The position numbers and the translations under genes are program-made. Shown piece by piece: positions 1-6,902 of a stretch of 27,764 nucleotides of DNA. The notes under the pieces are model-generated. The model worked only from the letters and a program-made list of their open reading frames with translations, was not told the origin of the DNA and did no database searches. Source of the stretch: JBDZUZ01 sp040255445 (GTDB lineage Bacteria; Planctomycetota; Phycisphaerae; Phycisphaerales; UBA1924); NCBI GenBank assembly GCA_040255445.1, contig JBDZUZ010000030.1, forward strand, positions 1 to 27,764, in the 5' to 3' direction. The first letter of the stretch is position 1; every line of letters begins with the position of its first letter.

Positions 1-60
1 ACATCCCTCTGCCCCTTCGGGGCAGGGGACGAGCCGACTCTGCCCCTTCGGGGCAGGCGA
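1..60. repeat. Two tandem copies of a short perfect palindrome
   Basis: The 17-base palindrome CTGCCCCTTCGGGGCAG occurs at 9-25 and again at 40-56, 31 bases apart. Each can form a 7-bp stem with a TTC triloop. They lie just downstream of the stop codon of the minus-strand VWA gene (61), so they could act as 3'-end hairpins. No T-tract follows on either strand, so a classical intrinsic terminator is not supported. They may be a dispersed palindromic repeat. Confidence 0.6.
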
Positions 61-2025
61 TCACCTTCCCATCCGTACCGCGTACACCACCCACTCCACC
101 ATCAACAACACGCCCGCCGCGGCGACGAACCACCACCACACCTCGCGCGGGGCGTCGCCCGCCGCGGCGGCCGCGACCGGTGCGCCACCGATGCGGAGTG
201 ATTCGGGCGAGCGGGCCAGGGTTTCGTGCGCATCGACCATGTTCACCGCGACCGCGACGGGACCGTCCGCAACGCGGCCGATGTACACGCCCGCGCGCGG
301 CAGCACACCGATCGCCTCGCGCCCCTGCTCGGCGCGAACCTCGACCGGGCCCGCGAGCGTGATGTCGCGTGCGGGCGGCCGCGGCAGCCGCGCCGGCTCA
401 GTCGTCGAGAACGACCGGCCAACCTCCGCATCGCCGCGGAGCGTCAGGTACTCGACCGCGTTCGCGAGAAAGATCGTGAACCCGACCTGCACCGGCCACG
501 TCGACCGCGCCGGCTCGAACATGACGACCACGCGCCGGTGCCCACCCTGCTGGAGCGCGGCGATGAGCGGGCCGCGTTCGCCGCGGGCGAGCGTCTCGAC
601 CTCCTCACCGACCCGCACTTCCGCCGGCCCCTCGACAACGACCGAGTCCATCGACACATCGCGCATCGCCGGGTGCGTGCGCGACCAGAGGACGACCCGC
701 TGCCGCGCTTCGCCCGATGCGGTCAACAGCGATGTCGCCGGCCACGCGCCAAAGTGCAGGCTCGGCGCGGCCGGCCACGCGGACGGCGCAACACGGTCGA
801 AGATCACCAGATCAAACCCGGTCACCTCGCCCGCCGCGGCGAAACGCTCGTAGGTCGCCGGGTCAACGATCCGCACCTGCCGCGTCGGCAACTCCGCGAG
901 GATCTCGCTGATCAGGAACGATGCATCGCGTCCCTCCGCCTCCGGCCGCACCAGCAGGATCGCCGGCCGCGGCGCGGCGGAGAGCACCGTCGCCGCGGCG
1001 TTGTCGGCCTTGAGCGCATCATCACGCTCGATGAGCACCAGCACCACACCGCCGCCCTGATTGCGGAGCTCGAAGGTCTCCGCGGCGACGCCGGCCGCGG
1101 CGGGCGTTGCGGGGTCGATGCGGACAGCGCGGCGGGAGATGACCTCGCCATCGACCGAGACCGCGATCGGCGCGGTGACTTCCGAAGGCCCCGCGTTGGT
1201 GAGTTCGATGAAGAGCCGCACCGCGCCGGGGTCGGCGTAGTCGCGCCGCGCGGCGATGGCGGTGATGCCGATGTTGTCGACGAAGGGCGCGGGGTTGTCG
1301 ACATCGAGCGCGGGCCCGATGCGTTCCATCCGCGTCCGCGCCGCCGCGGCGGCCGCCGCGCCCGTGAGCGGCTGATCGGCGAACGAGCCGTCGCTGAGCA
1401 GCACGATGGTCGTGTCGGCGCTGCCGTCCGTGCCACCGTCGCCCTCGCCTTCCTCGCTATCGGAGATGAGCGCATCGGCGAGTTGCAGCGCACGGTCGAG
1501 GCGACCGGGCTGGTCGGTCTGTGATGCGGCGTTCACGGCGTCGAGCGCGGTGGCGCTCGCGCCGGTGAACGCGGCGAGCGTGCGGGCCTCGTTGGCGAAG
1601 GCGATCACCGCGACCTCGCGGCGGTCGCCGGCGCGGCGGGCATCGCGGATGATCGCCTCCGCCCGTTCCCGCGCCCGCTCCAGCCGCGTCGCGGTCTCGC
1701 CCGGATCCACCGCGCCCATCGAAGCCGAGGTGTCGATCAGCAGCACGGTGCGAGCCGACCCCGCCGCGCCCAGCCCCTCAACCACCGGCCGCCCCGCCGC
1801 GGCGATCAGACACCCCAGGATGATCAGGTGCAGCAACAGCAACAGACTCGGCCGCACCCACCGCAGCGGCACATTGACCTGCAGATCGTCCTCCGCCCGC
1901 TCCCAGAACATGGTGGAGCTGACTCGAACCGGCCGGCGGCGCAGTTTGAGAAGGTAGAGAGCGATGAGCGCGGGAATGCTGAGGGCGGCGGCGAGAAGCG
2001 CGGCTCCGGGCGCGAGGAAAGTCAT
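61..2025 (-). CDS. BatA N-terminal / von Willebrand factor A domain membrane protein
   Basis: A 654-residue membrane protein. Residues 1-80 form the aerotolerance-type (BatA) N-terminal module: a hydrophobic helix at about 5-26, a basic KLRRRPVRVSS stretch, and a second helix at about 59-77. A von Willebrand factor A domain follows, starting near residue 92; its metal-ion-dependent adhesion site is D98-T-S-A-S102. The C-terminus has one more hydrophobic helix (WWWFVAAAGVLLMVEW). In the family such proteins sit in the cytoplasmic membrane near MoxR ATPases and are thought to help assemble or sense envelope complexes; the ligand here is unknown. An upstream ATG at 2064 keeps the frame open but would translate the GGGACAAA repeat as low-complexity LCPFVPLSL, so ATG 2025 is preferred. 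No clear ribosome binding site is visible. It lies 171 bases after rlmE on the same strand. Confidence 0.85.
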   Translation of the reverse strand: MTFLAPGAALLAAALSIPALIALYLLKLRRRPVRVSSTMFWERAEDDLQVNVPLRWVRPSLLLLLHLIILGCLIAAAGRPVVEGLGAAGSARTVLLIDTSASMGAVDPGETATRLERARERAEAIIRDARRAGDRREVAVIAFANEARTLAAFTGASATALDAVNAASQTDQPGRLDRALQLADALISDSEEGEGDGGTDGSADTTIVLLSDGSFADQPLTGAAAAAAARTRMERIGPALDVDNPAPFVDNIGITAIAARRDYADPGAVRLFIELTNAGPSEVTAPIAVSVDGEVISRRAVRIDPATPAAAGVAAETFELRNQGGGVVLVLIERDDALKADNAAATVLSAAPRPAILLVRPEAEGRDASFLISEILAELPTRQVRIVDPATYERFAAAGEVTGFDLVIFDRVAPSAWPAAPSLHFGAWPATSLLTASGEARQRVVLWSRTHPAMRDVSMDSVVVEGPAEVRVGEEVETLARGERGPLIAALQQGGHRRVVVMFEPARSTWPVQVGFTIFLANAVEYLTLRGDAEVGRSFSTTEPARLPRPPARDITLAGPVEVRAEQGREAIGVLPRAGVYIGRVADGPVAVAVNMVDAHETLARSPESLRIGGAPVAAAAAGDAPREVWWWFVAAAGVLLMVEWVVYAVRMGR

Positions 2026-2033
2026 GGGCGGAA

Positions 2034-2196
2034 GGGACAAAGGGACAAAGGGACAGAGGGACAAAGTGTGGATGCACCTGGCGGAGGCAAGAGGCTCCCC
2101 GCGCGCAATGCCTTCTCACTCAGTCCCTCTGTCCCGTTGTCCCTCTGTCCCTTCTCCACCACTCTGTCCCTTTGTACCTCTGTCCCTTTGTCCCTG
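2034..2196. repeat. Inverted arrays of an 8-bp repeat (GGGACAAA / TTTGTCCC)
   Basis: Four GGGACAAA-type units (one reads GGGACAGA) run head to tail at 2034-2066. The complementary unit (TCCCTTTG or TCCCTCTG) repeats at about 2123-2153 and 2163-2196. The left and right arrays are inverted relative to each other, so a long imperfect hairpin with a loop of about 55 bases is possible. They fill the whole gap between the rlmE stop (2197) and the VWA start (2025). All three possible arms are purine-rich on one strand and pyrimidine-rich on the other. Confidence 0.85.
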
Positions 2197-2802
2197 CTAC
2201 GCGCCCACCCCCGCGCCCCTGAACCCTGTCCCCACCACAAACATCTCTCGCGACACATCCCTGCTCGCCTTCGGCTTGAACCCCCGCGCTTCCTGAAACA
2301 GGTCCTTGGTCTCGCTCAGCACCGCCGGGTACTCCGAGCCCTCGAGGATCTTCATCACCAGCGCGCCGCCGGGGCGGAGGGTCTTGTACGCGACTTCGAT
2401 CACGCGGCGGCACAGCCGCGCGGAGAGAAGATCATCGCCGTGGCCGGTGGTGTTGGGGGCCATATCGCTGAGCACGACATCGAACGGCCCGCCCGCGAGT
2501 TCCATCAGCATCGCCGGGTCGGCGGTGAAGGCGTCGGCGACCATCGCGGTGGTCTGCGAGCCCAGCGCGATCTCGACGGGCTTGAGGTCCAGGCCGATCA
2601 CGCGGCCCTGCTGCCCGACGAGCTTTTCGGCGACCTGCAGCCACGATCCGGGCGCGCAGCCGAGATCAAGCACACGCATCCGCGGGCCGAGGATCTTGCG
2701 CTTCTCCTGGATCTCCAGCAGCTTGTACGCCGAGCGCGCGGCGTACCCCTCGGCCTTGGCCTTCTTGAAGAACTCGTCGTGCAGCTTGCGGGGTTGGGGC
2801 AC
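2197..2802 (-). CDS. rlmE: 23S rRNA (uridine-2'-O)-methyltransferase, RlmE/FtsJ family
   Basis: A 201-residue SAM-dependent methyltransferase that in the RlmE (FtsJ/RrmJ) family 2'-O-methylates a uridine of the 23S rRNA A-loop during late 50S assembly. The SAM-binding motif VLDLGCAPGSW lies at 44-54. The K-D-K-E catalytic tetrad is visible: K27 in RSAYKLLEI, D113 in LSDMAPN, K151 in VMKILEG and E186 in SREMFVV. The length matches the family (about 205-210). The start is GTG at 2800-2802, giving VPQPRKLHDEFFKKAK in the expected place; no strong ribosome binding site is seen. It follows the ferredoxin gene by 36 bases on the same strand, so co-transcription is likely. Confidence 0.95.
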   Translation of the reverse strand: MPQPRKLHDEFFKKAKAEGYAARSAYKLLEIQEKRKILGPRMRVLDLGCAPGSWLQVAEKLVGQQGRVIGLDLKPVEIALGSQTTAMVADAFTADPAMLMELAGGPFDVVLSDMAPNTTGHGDDLLSARLCRRVIEVAYKTLRPGGALVMKILEGSEYPAVLSETKDLFQEARGFKPKASRDVSREMFVVGTGFRGAGVGA

Positions 2803-2838
2803 GGGTGAACCGCGAAATGAGTTTCCGCGCGGATGAGA

Positions 2839-3237
2839 CTAGTGCGGCACTTCCTTGATCGCGTTGCGGTTCCACGCCGGCACGCGCACGATGATCGGCC
2901 CGTCGCCCGTGACCTCGCACTGGCAGCTCAGCCGGCTGTTGCGCTGCAGGCCCGGCGCTTCCTCGACGCGGTCTTCCTCCGCCTCGGTCGCTTCGGTCAG
3001 GTCCTTCATCCCCTGCTCCACATAGATGTGGCAGGTGGAGCACGCGCACACGCCGCCGCAGGCGTGCTCGATATTGATGCCGTGATCCATCGCGACCTCG
3101 AGCAGGGACTCGCCCTTCCCGGCCTTGAGGTCGTGCTCCTTCTTGTCGTTGCCGGTCAGGCCCTCGGGGTCCTCGAGGATGAACTTGACGGGGACGACGG
3201 GCGGTCCGTGCTCCTTGTCGGAGTGCTTCAGATGCAC
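2839..3237 (-). CDS. 2Fe-2S ferredoxin, adrenodoxin/Isc-Fdx type
   Basis: A soluble electron carrier of the adrenodoxin-like ferredoxin family, 132 residues from GTG 3237. The cluster-binding signature is clear: HACGGVCACSTC supplies three ligands (C-x5-C-x2-C) and the fourth is the Cys of the later RLSCQC motif. EGMKDL-type acidic residues after the third Cys resemble the partner-docking region. Such proteins serve iron-sulfur cluster assembly or redox enzymes; there are no isc genes here to say which. GTG 3237 is chosen because GGAGG sits seven bases upstream. A second GTG at 3300 is in frame and would add 21 residues containing C-x2-C and one more Cys, so the N-terminus is uncertain. A TAGAAT hexamer near 3330 on the minus strand is a possible -10 site. 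Confidence 0.9.
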   Translation of the reverse strand: MHLKHSDKEHGPPVVPVKFILEDPEGLTGNDKKEHDLKAGKGESLLEVAMDHGINIEHACGGVCACSTCHIYVEQGMKDLTEATEAEEDRVEEAPGLQRNSRLSCQCEVTGDGPIIVRVPAWNRNAIKEVPH

Positions 3238-3244
3238 GCAGGAA

Positions 3245-3249
3245 CCTCC
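3245..3249 (-). promoter_or_regulatory. Ribosome binding site deciding the ferredoxin start
   Basis: On the minus strand GGAGG lies seven bases before GTG 3237. No comparable site precedes the alternative GTG at 3300. Confidence 0.6.
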
Positions 3250-3410
3250 GGTGCGGGTGTAGTGGGTCTGGCGGTCGCCGCACACGCGGCACGGGCGCAC
3301 CGAAACACGATTCGAACGGACGCCGCGGCCCGATTCTAGCGCGGCGTGGGCCGACCCCCGGCCCCGGCCCACATCCCCGCATCCAACGCCCGGCAACCGC
3401 CCAAACGACC

Positions 3411-3416
3411 TATCCT
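3411..3416 (+). promoter_or_regulatory. -10-like TATCCT, 8 bases before the GT2 start
   Basis: TATCCT ends eight bases before ATG 3425, which would place the transcript start at or within a base or two of the start codon. No Shine-Dalgarno sequence and no convincing -35 box are seen. It fits the leaderless pattern shared by several genes in this window. Confidence 0.5.
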
Positions 3417-3424
3417 CTCCACCC

Positions 3425-4210
3425 ATGTCCCCAGCCGCGTCGGCCGAGCCCAGACCGCCCGCCCTGATCGACCTCTCGGTCGTCGCGCCCGCGCACAACG
3501 AAGAGGACAACATCGAGGCCCTCGTCCGCGAGATCGCCGCGGCCCTCGACCCCACCGGCCTCGATTACGAGATCGTGATCGTCGACGACGGCTCGACCGA
3601 CTCGACCCGGGCCCGCCTCACCGCCCTCATGCCGGCGAACCCCCGGCTCCGCTGCATCGCCATGACCAACACCCCGCCGGGGAAGGGCAACGGCCAATCC
3701 GCGGCGTTCCACGCCGGGTTCCGCGCCACCCGCGGCCGGCTCATCGCCGTGCTCGATGCCGACCTGCAGAACGACCCGGCCGAGATCCCCGCCATGCTCG
3801 CCCTGATGAAGGAGTCGGGCGCCGGCCTGGTCCAGGGCGACCGTTCGCGGAACCGCAAGGACAACGTCGTGCGGAAGGTCGGCTCGATCGTGGGCCGCGT
3901 CTTCCGGCGGACGCTCCTGGGCGACAGCGTGCGGGACACGGGCTGCTCGCTGCGGGTGATGAAGCGGGAGATCGCGCTGGGCCTGCCGCTCGAGTTCAAG
4001 GGCATGCACCGGTTCATTCCCGTCACGGCGACCCATCTGGGCTATCGTGTCGTCGAGATGCCGGTCCGCCACCGGCCGCGGGTCGCCGGGGAGACCAAGT
4101 ACGGATTTGGAATTCTTCAGCGGGCGATTCCCGGCTTGATTGATCTGTTCGCGGTCCGTTACATGCGGTCGCGCCGGCGGCCCGTCAGCAGCACGGAAGT
4201 CCGGCCCTGA
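3425..4210 (+). CDS. Family 2 glycosyltransferase (DPM1/polyprenol-phosphate type)
   Basis: A 261-residue GT-A glycosyltransferase of family GT2, resembling dolichol/undecaprenol-phosphate mannosyl- or glucosyltransferases. The N-terminal fold begins with DLSVVAPAHNEEDNI (16-30). Nucleotide-sugar motifs are VDDGSTD (53-59) and the metal-binding LDADLQND (110-117). The C-terminal half has DTGCSLRVMKREI and RHRPRVAGETKYG (215-227), which resembles the acceptor-loop motif in this subgroup. It lacks the C-terminal transmembrane helices found in many relatives, so it is probably a peripheral membrane enzyme moving sugar from a nucleotide donor to a polyprenyl phosphate. The exact sugar cannot be read. 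It is divergent from the ferredoxin gene and probably co-transcribed with the LABN membrane protein 40 bases downstream. Confidence 0.88.
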   Translation: MSPAASAEPRPPALIDLSVVAPAHNEEDNIEALVREIAAALDPTGLDYEIVIVDDGSTDSTRARLTALMPANPRLRCIAMTNTPPGKGNGQSAAFHAGFRATRGRLIAVLDADLQNDPAEIPAMLALMKESGAGLVQGDRSRNRKDNVVRKVGSIVGRVFRRTLLGDSVRDTGCSLRVMKREIALGLPLEFKGMHRFIPVTATHLGYRVVEMPVRHRPRVAGETKYGFGILQRAIPGLIDLFAVRYMRSRRRPVSSTEVRP

Positions 4211-4250
4211 ACGCCCGGCCGCAGCCCACCGACTCCCGAGGACACCGCCC

Positions 4251-4913
4251 ATGAAGCTCGGCCCGCCCGCGATCATGCTCTGCGTGGTCGGCCTCTCGAT
4301 CTGGGCCATGCTCACGCTGCAGGGCCCGGTCCGGACCGAGCCGGGCAACAACACCTTCGAGTTGATCATCGCGCACCGCAAGGTGCTCGTGGAGCAGAAG
4401 CCCAACCCCGAGGCAGCGCCCGGGGAGGCGCCGTTCCAGTACCGCTTCCACCGCTGGCCCGAGATGGAGGGGCGGTGGGTGGGGTCCAACGCCTTCGAAG
4501 CCACGCTCGGGGAGTACGGGACCGGCGGCGCGGGCCGGCCGCTGCTGCTGCGGATCTTCAATGTGTCGGACTGGATCAACCTGCTCTGGGTCGCTCTGGG
4601 CCTGGGGGGGCAAGTTCTGTTCGCGGGGCGGATGCTGGTGCAGTGGGTAGCCAGCGAGAAGCGGCGGGAGTCGTTCGTGCCCCCGGCGTTCTGGTACATG
4701 AGCCTGCTGGGGGGCGCGGCCCTGATGACCTACTTCATCTGGCGTCAGGACCTGGTCGGCGTGATCGGCCAGTCGACCGGACTCGTGGTCTACGCCCGGA
4801 ACATCCGCCTCATCCGCAAGCAGGTGCGGCTCCGCCGCGAGGCCGCCGCGGGGGCCCCCGCAGCGTCTGCCGCGGCCACGCCGCCGGCATCCACCAGCCC
4901 CTCGGCGGGCTAA
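4251..4913 (+). CDS. LABN-domain (lipid A biosynthesis N-terminal-like) membrane protein
   Basis: A 220-residue membrane protein. Residues 5-23 form a signal-anchor helix. About 80 polar residues follow, which would face the periplasm. A second helix lies at about 108-128, then the LABN core: FAGRMLVQWVASEKRRESFVPP, an FWYMSLLGG helix, and IWRQDLVGVIGQSTGLVVYARNIRLI. The tail is basic, then Ala/Pro-rich. In Proteobacteria this domain is found in lipid-A and aminoarabinose systems, and stand-alone copies often sit beside DPM-type glycosyltransferases, as here. The likely role is partner or flippase for a polyprenyl-linked sugar made by the upstream enzyme; this is inference. The roughly 80-residue stretch between the first helix and the core is not part of the usual small LABN protein. 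Confidence 0.85.
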   Translation: MKLGPPAIMLCVVGLSIWAMLTLQGPVRTEPGNNTFELIIAHRKVLVEQKPNPEAAPGEAPFQYRFHRWPEMEGRWVGSNAFEATLGEYGTGGAGRPLLLRIFNVSDWINLLWVALGLGGQVLFAGRMLVQWVASEKRRESFVPPAFWYMSLLGGAALMTYFIWRQDLVGVIGQSTGLVVYARNIRLIRKQVRLRREAAAGAPAASAAATPPASTSPSAG

Positions 4914-4962
4914 TCCCCGCCGCGACCGCGAATCGCCCCTGCGAATCGCGCGAGCGGGTTGG

Positions 4963-4991
4963 TTGCCCGGCCCCGTTCCATGGGGCACACT
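4963..4991 (+). promoter_or_regulatory. Putative promoter TTGCCC-17-CACACT
   Basis: TTGCCC (4963-4968) and CACACT (4986-4991) are 17 bases apart; the -10-like box ends eight bases before ATG 5000. Matches to the sigma-70 consensus are partial (4/6 and 3/6), but the spacing is ideal and no Shine-Dalgarno sequence is present, so a leaderless transcript is plausible. Confidence 0.4.
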
Positions 4992-4999
4992 TGACGGGC

Positions 5000-5632
5000 A
5001 TGCATGTAGAACTCGACGGCCACCGCCTGGACCAGCAGCACACCTCCGTCGCCGCCGCGCTCGCGGCGGGGGTCGACGCCGCCGAGGCCAAGGGCCGCAT
5101 CATCATCGAGGCCAAAGCCGATGGCGTCCGCCTGACCGACGAGGTGCTCTCCGCCCCGCCCGATGCCCCCTCGCAGATCGACGTGCTCTCGCTGACCTCG
5201 GCCGAGCCGCGGACCCTCGCCAGCGTCACGCTGTATGACGCGGCGGATGCGGCTCAGTCGATCCGCGAGCTCCAGGCCGTCGCCTCCGCCCGGCTCCAGT
5301 CGCACGGGTTCGATGAAGAGGTGCTTAAGGCGGTGCAGGAATCGCTGGAGACCTGGCAGGCGCTGCGCGATGTCGTCGTGCAGGTGGCCCAGGTGCTGCA
5401 GATCGATCTGGCGACGCTCGAACTCGAGGGCACCGAAGCCGGCGAGCCGGCGCGGCGGAGCGCTGCGCTGGTCGGCAAGCTCGGCGATCTCAAGCAGTCG
5501 CTCGCCGCGGAAGACTGGTCGGCCGTGGCCGACAGCCTGGGGTACGACCTCGAGGCCGAGGCGGGGGACTGGGCGGCGATGCTGCGTTCGATGGCGACGA
5601 CCATCGGCGGCGGAGAGCGGGAGGAGTCGTGA
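5000..5632 (+). CDS. Uncharacterised acidic protein, first of an overlapping pair
   Basis: A 210-residue soluble protein that I do not recognise. There is no signal peptide or membrane segment. The first 80 residues look like mixed alpha/beta (MHVELDGHRL, GRIIIEAKADGVRL). Residues about 82-200 look helical and rich in Glu, Ala, Leu and Gln (AVASARLQSHGFDEEVLKAVQESLETWQALRDVVVQVAQVL), compatible with a helical bundle. ATG 5000 is preferred because the upstream frame crosses the LABN gene in another phase and has no ribosome binding site. The stop overlaps the start of the next gene by four bases, so the two are probably made together and may interact. The reading frame, base composition and spacing make it a real gene; function is unknown. 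Confidence 0.7.
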   Translation: MHVELDGHRLDQQHTSVAAALAAGVDAAEAKGRIIIEAKADGVRLTDEVLSAPPDAPSQIDVLSLTSAEPRTLASVTLYDAADAAQSIRELQAVASARLQSHGFDEEVLKAVQESLETWQALRDVVVQVAQVLQIDLATLELEGTEAGEPARRSAALVGKLGDLKQSLAAEDWSAVADSLGYDLEAEAGDWAAMLRSMATTIGGGEREES

Positions 5633-6357
5633 CGCCCGCGCCGCGGCTGAAGGCTCAGGACATCGACCAGATCATGGAGCGGGCCTCGGCCGCGCTCGCC
5701 GTGACCGATTACTTCCTCGCCGCGCGGCTGTGCCTCAAGGCGCTCGAGCGGGCGCACCGCATCGGCGACTTCGAGCGGATGTCGCGCATCGTCCTGCCGC
5801 TGCAGGAGGCCCGCCGGCAGATCCGCGATACCGCGCTCGACAGCGGTGTGTGCCTCGAGCGGACGACATTGCCCGAGCCCGGCGAGATCTTCGGAGTCGG
5901 CTGTTACCTGCTGTGCCCGCCGCTGATCGGAGTCGATGGCCGCAGCTTCCGCGAACTGGCCGAGGGCCGGCGGACGCCCGCGCTGGTCTTGACCCGCGAG
6001 CCACAGACGAGCGCCGGGAAGTGGCCGATCGTCGCGGTCGGCGGCGGTGGGGGGCCGGCGGGGCTTCCGGTCGTCGTGCGTGTGCAGGTCGATCCGCCCG
6101 CGGCGGGTCTCACGCCGGACTGGTTCATCGCAACGCAGGAAGCGCTGGGCGATGCCGCGATCGCAAAGGCGAACGCGAAACACGAGACCCCGGCGCCGGA
6201 TCACCTGGTCGAGGATCTGCTCGAACTGCTCGAGGCGGTTCCTGACCACGAGAAGCTGCATCAGGCGCTGGAAGCCGCGTGCCGCGATGCGGCCGCGGCG
6301 GAGCCGAGCACGCGCCCGCGTCGGCGCCCGCTGGTGGATGATCCGTTCAGTTTCTGA
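5629..6357 (+). CDS. Uncharacterised protein with helical TPR-like N-terminus, second of an overlapping pair
   Basis: A 242-residue soluble protein starting with GTG in a GTGA overlap with the preceding stop. Residues about 8-66 look like paired helices similar to a tetratricopeptide unit (DYFLAARLCLKALERAHRIGDFERM, then VLPLQEARRQIRDTAL). A middle section of about 85-165 residues has beta-strand character (GEIFGVGCYLLCPPLIGVD, WPIVAVGGGGGPAGLPVVVRVQV). A helical segment with HLVEDLLELLEAVPDHEKLHQALEA follows and the C-terminus is basic, then VDDPFSF. No catalytic motif or known family was recognised. Translational coupling to the upstream acidic protein suggests a shared job. It ends 18 bases before an inverted-repeat element. 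Confidence 0.7.
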   Translation: MTPAPRLKAQDIDQIMERASAALAVTDYFLAARLCLKALERAHRIGDFERMSRIVLPLQEARRQIRDTALDSGVCLERTTLPEPGEIFGVGCYLLCPPLIGVDGRSFRELAEGRRTPALVLTREPQTSAGKWPIVAVGGGGGPAGLPVVVRVQVDPPAAGLTPDWFIATQEALGDAAIAKANAKHETPAPDHLVEDLLELLEAVPDHEKLHQALEAACRDAAAAEPSTRPRRRPLVDDPFSF

Positions 6358-6375
6358 ACTGTGCACCGTGGCACC

Positions 6376-6534
6376 CCATCGTGGCACCGGCGGCTCGCCG
6401 GTGAGCAGCGTGCGTTGCGCTGTGCCCGCAGGACCGTGCGACGATGGTGCGCCATCGTCCTGCGGTGATTCCAGGTTCCTCAGTAGCCTGCGCAAGTCAC
6501 GCTGAACACCGGCGAGCCGCCGGTGCCACGATGG
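6376..6534. repeat. REPIN-like element 1 (inverted pair of GTGG-hairpins)
   Basis: A perfect 28-base terminal inverted repeat occupies 6376-6403 and 6507-6534, with 103 bases between. Each arm is itself a hairpin, CACCGGCG-GCT-CGCCGGTG, preceded at its foot by GTGG (6381-6384 on plus; 6526-6529 on minus). Four bases inside the right arm lies GCGTGACTTGCGCA (minus strand, 6489-6502), a box shared with two other copies in this window. The interior holds a further imperfect hairpin around 6430-6460. The layout matches REP doublets (REPINs) known in other bacteria. It lies between the convergent genes ending at 6357 and 6642. Confidence 0.8.
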
Positions 6535-6570
6535 CAAAACGACAACGCCCCGGCGTGATCCGCCGGGGCG
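6535..6570 (-). terminator. Intrinsic terminator of the glycine-zipper lipoprotein gene
   Basis: On the minus strand a perfect 10-bp stem, CGCCCCGGCG with loop GATCA and its complement (6546-6570), is followed by TTGTCGTTTT. It lies 71 bases after the stop of the lipoprotein gene. Confidence 0.7.
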
Positions 6571-6641
6571 CTGTGTTGCCTTGCCGGCCGGCCCACTCGT
6601 GCCCTCCGGCCGCGAGTGGGCTCGACCTGCGTGTACTGGTT

Positions 6642-6902
6642 CTAGTAGCGGCTGTTGCGGTTGTTCTGGTCGCCCAGGACTGCGCCGCCCAGACCGCCGA
6701 GCAGTGCGCCCGCGGCGGCGCCCTTGCCCATGTCGCCCGAGAGGCTGCCCAGACCCATGCCGACGAGCGCGCCCAGGCCGGCGCCGGTAGCGCCACCCTG
6801 CAGAGCGTTGTTGCAGCCGGTCAGGGCCGCGAGCGACAGCACGGTCGCGGCGAGCGTGGTGCGGGACAGACGGCGGCTCAGCGTGTTGGTCGTGTGTGCC
6901 AT
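6642..6902 (-). CDS. Small glycine-zipper lipoprotein
   Basis: An 86-residue exported lipoprotein. The basic N-terminus (RRLSR) and hydrophobic stretch end in the lipobox L-T-G-C30, so Cys30 would be lipidated. The mature part is almost wholly a glycine-zipper: repeated Gly-x3-Gly within GGATGAGLGALVGMGLGSL and KGAAAGALLGGLGGAVLG, which in outer-membrane Gly-zipper proteins forms a membrane-associated hairpin. The tail QNNRNSRY is polar. GGGAGG lies eight bases before ATG 6902, a strong ribosome binding site, and an intrinsic terminator follows the gene, so it is a single-gene unit. A role in envelope integrity is typical of the family but not proven here. Confidence 0.88.
   Translation of the reverse strand: MAHTTNTLSRRLSRTTLAATVLSLAALTGCNNALQGGATGAGLGALVGMGLGSLSGDMGKGAAAGALLGGLGGAVLGDQNNRNSRY

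Noticed and set aside
9..56. Intrinsic terminator of the VWA gene
   Set aside because: The stems are perfect but no T-tract follows on the minus strand, so only a repeat is reported.
226..1524. Long plus-strand open frame of 432 codons opposite the VWA gene
   Set aside because: It is Arg/Asp/His-rich low complexity, antisense to a clear BatA/VWA protein; such shadow frames are expected in GC-rich DNA.
2026..2064. N-terminal extension of the VWA protein to ATG 2064
   Set aside because: It would only translate the repeat array (LCPFVPLSL) and push the BatA helix inward.
2034..2196. The 8-bp arrays as a CRISPR
   Set aside because: The units are 8 bases with no spacers and occur in both orientations.
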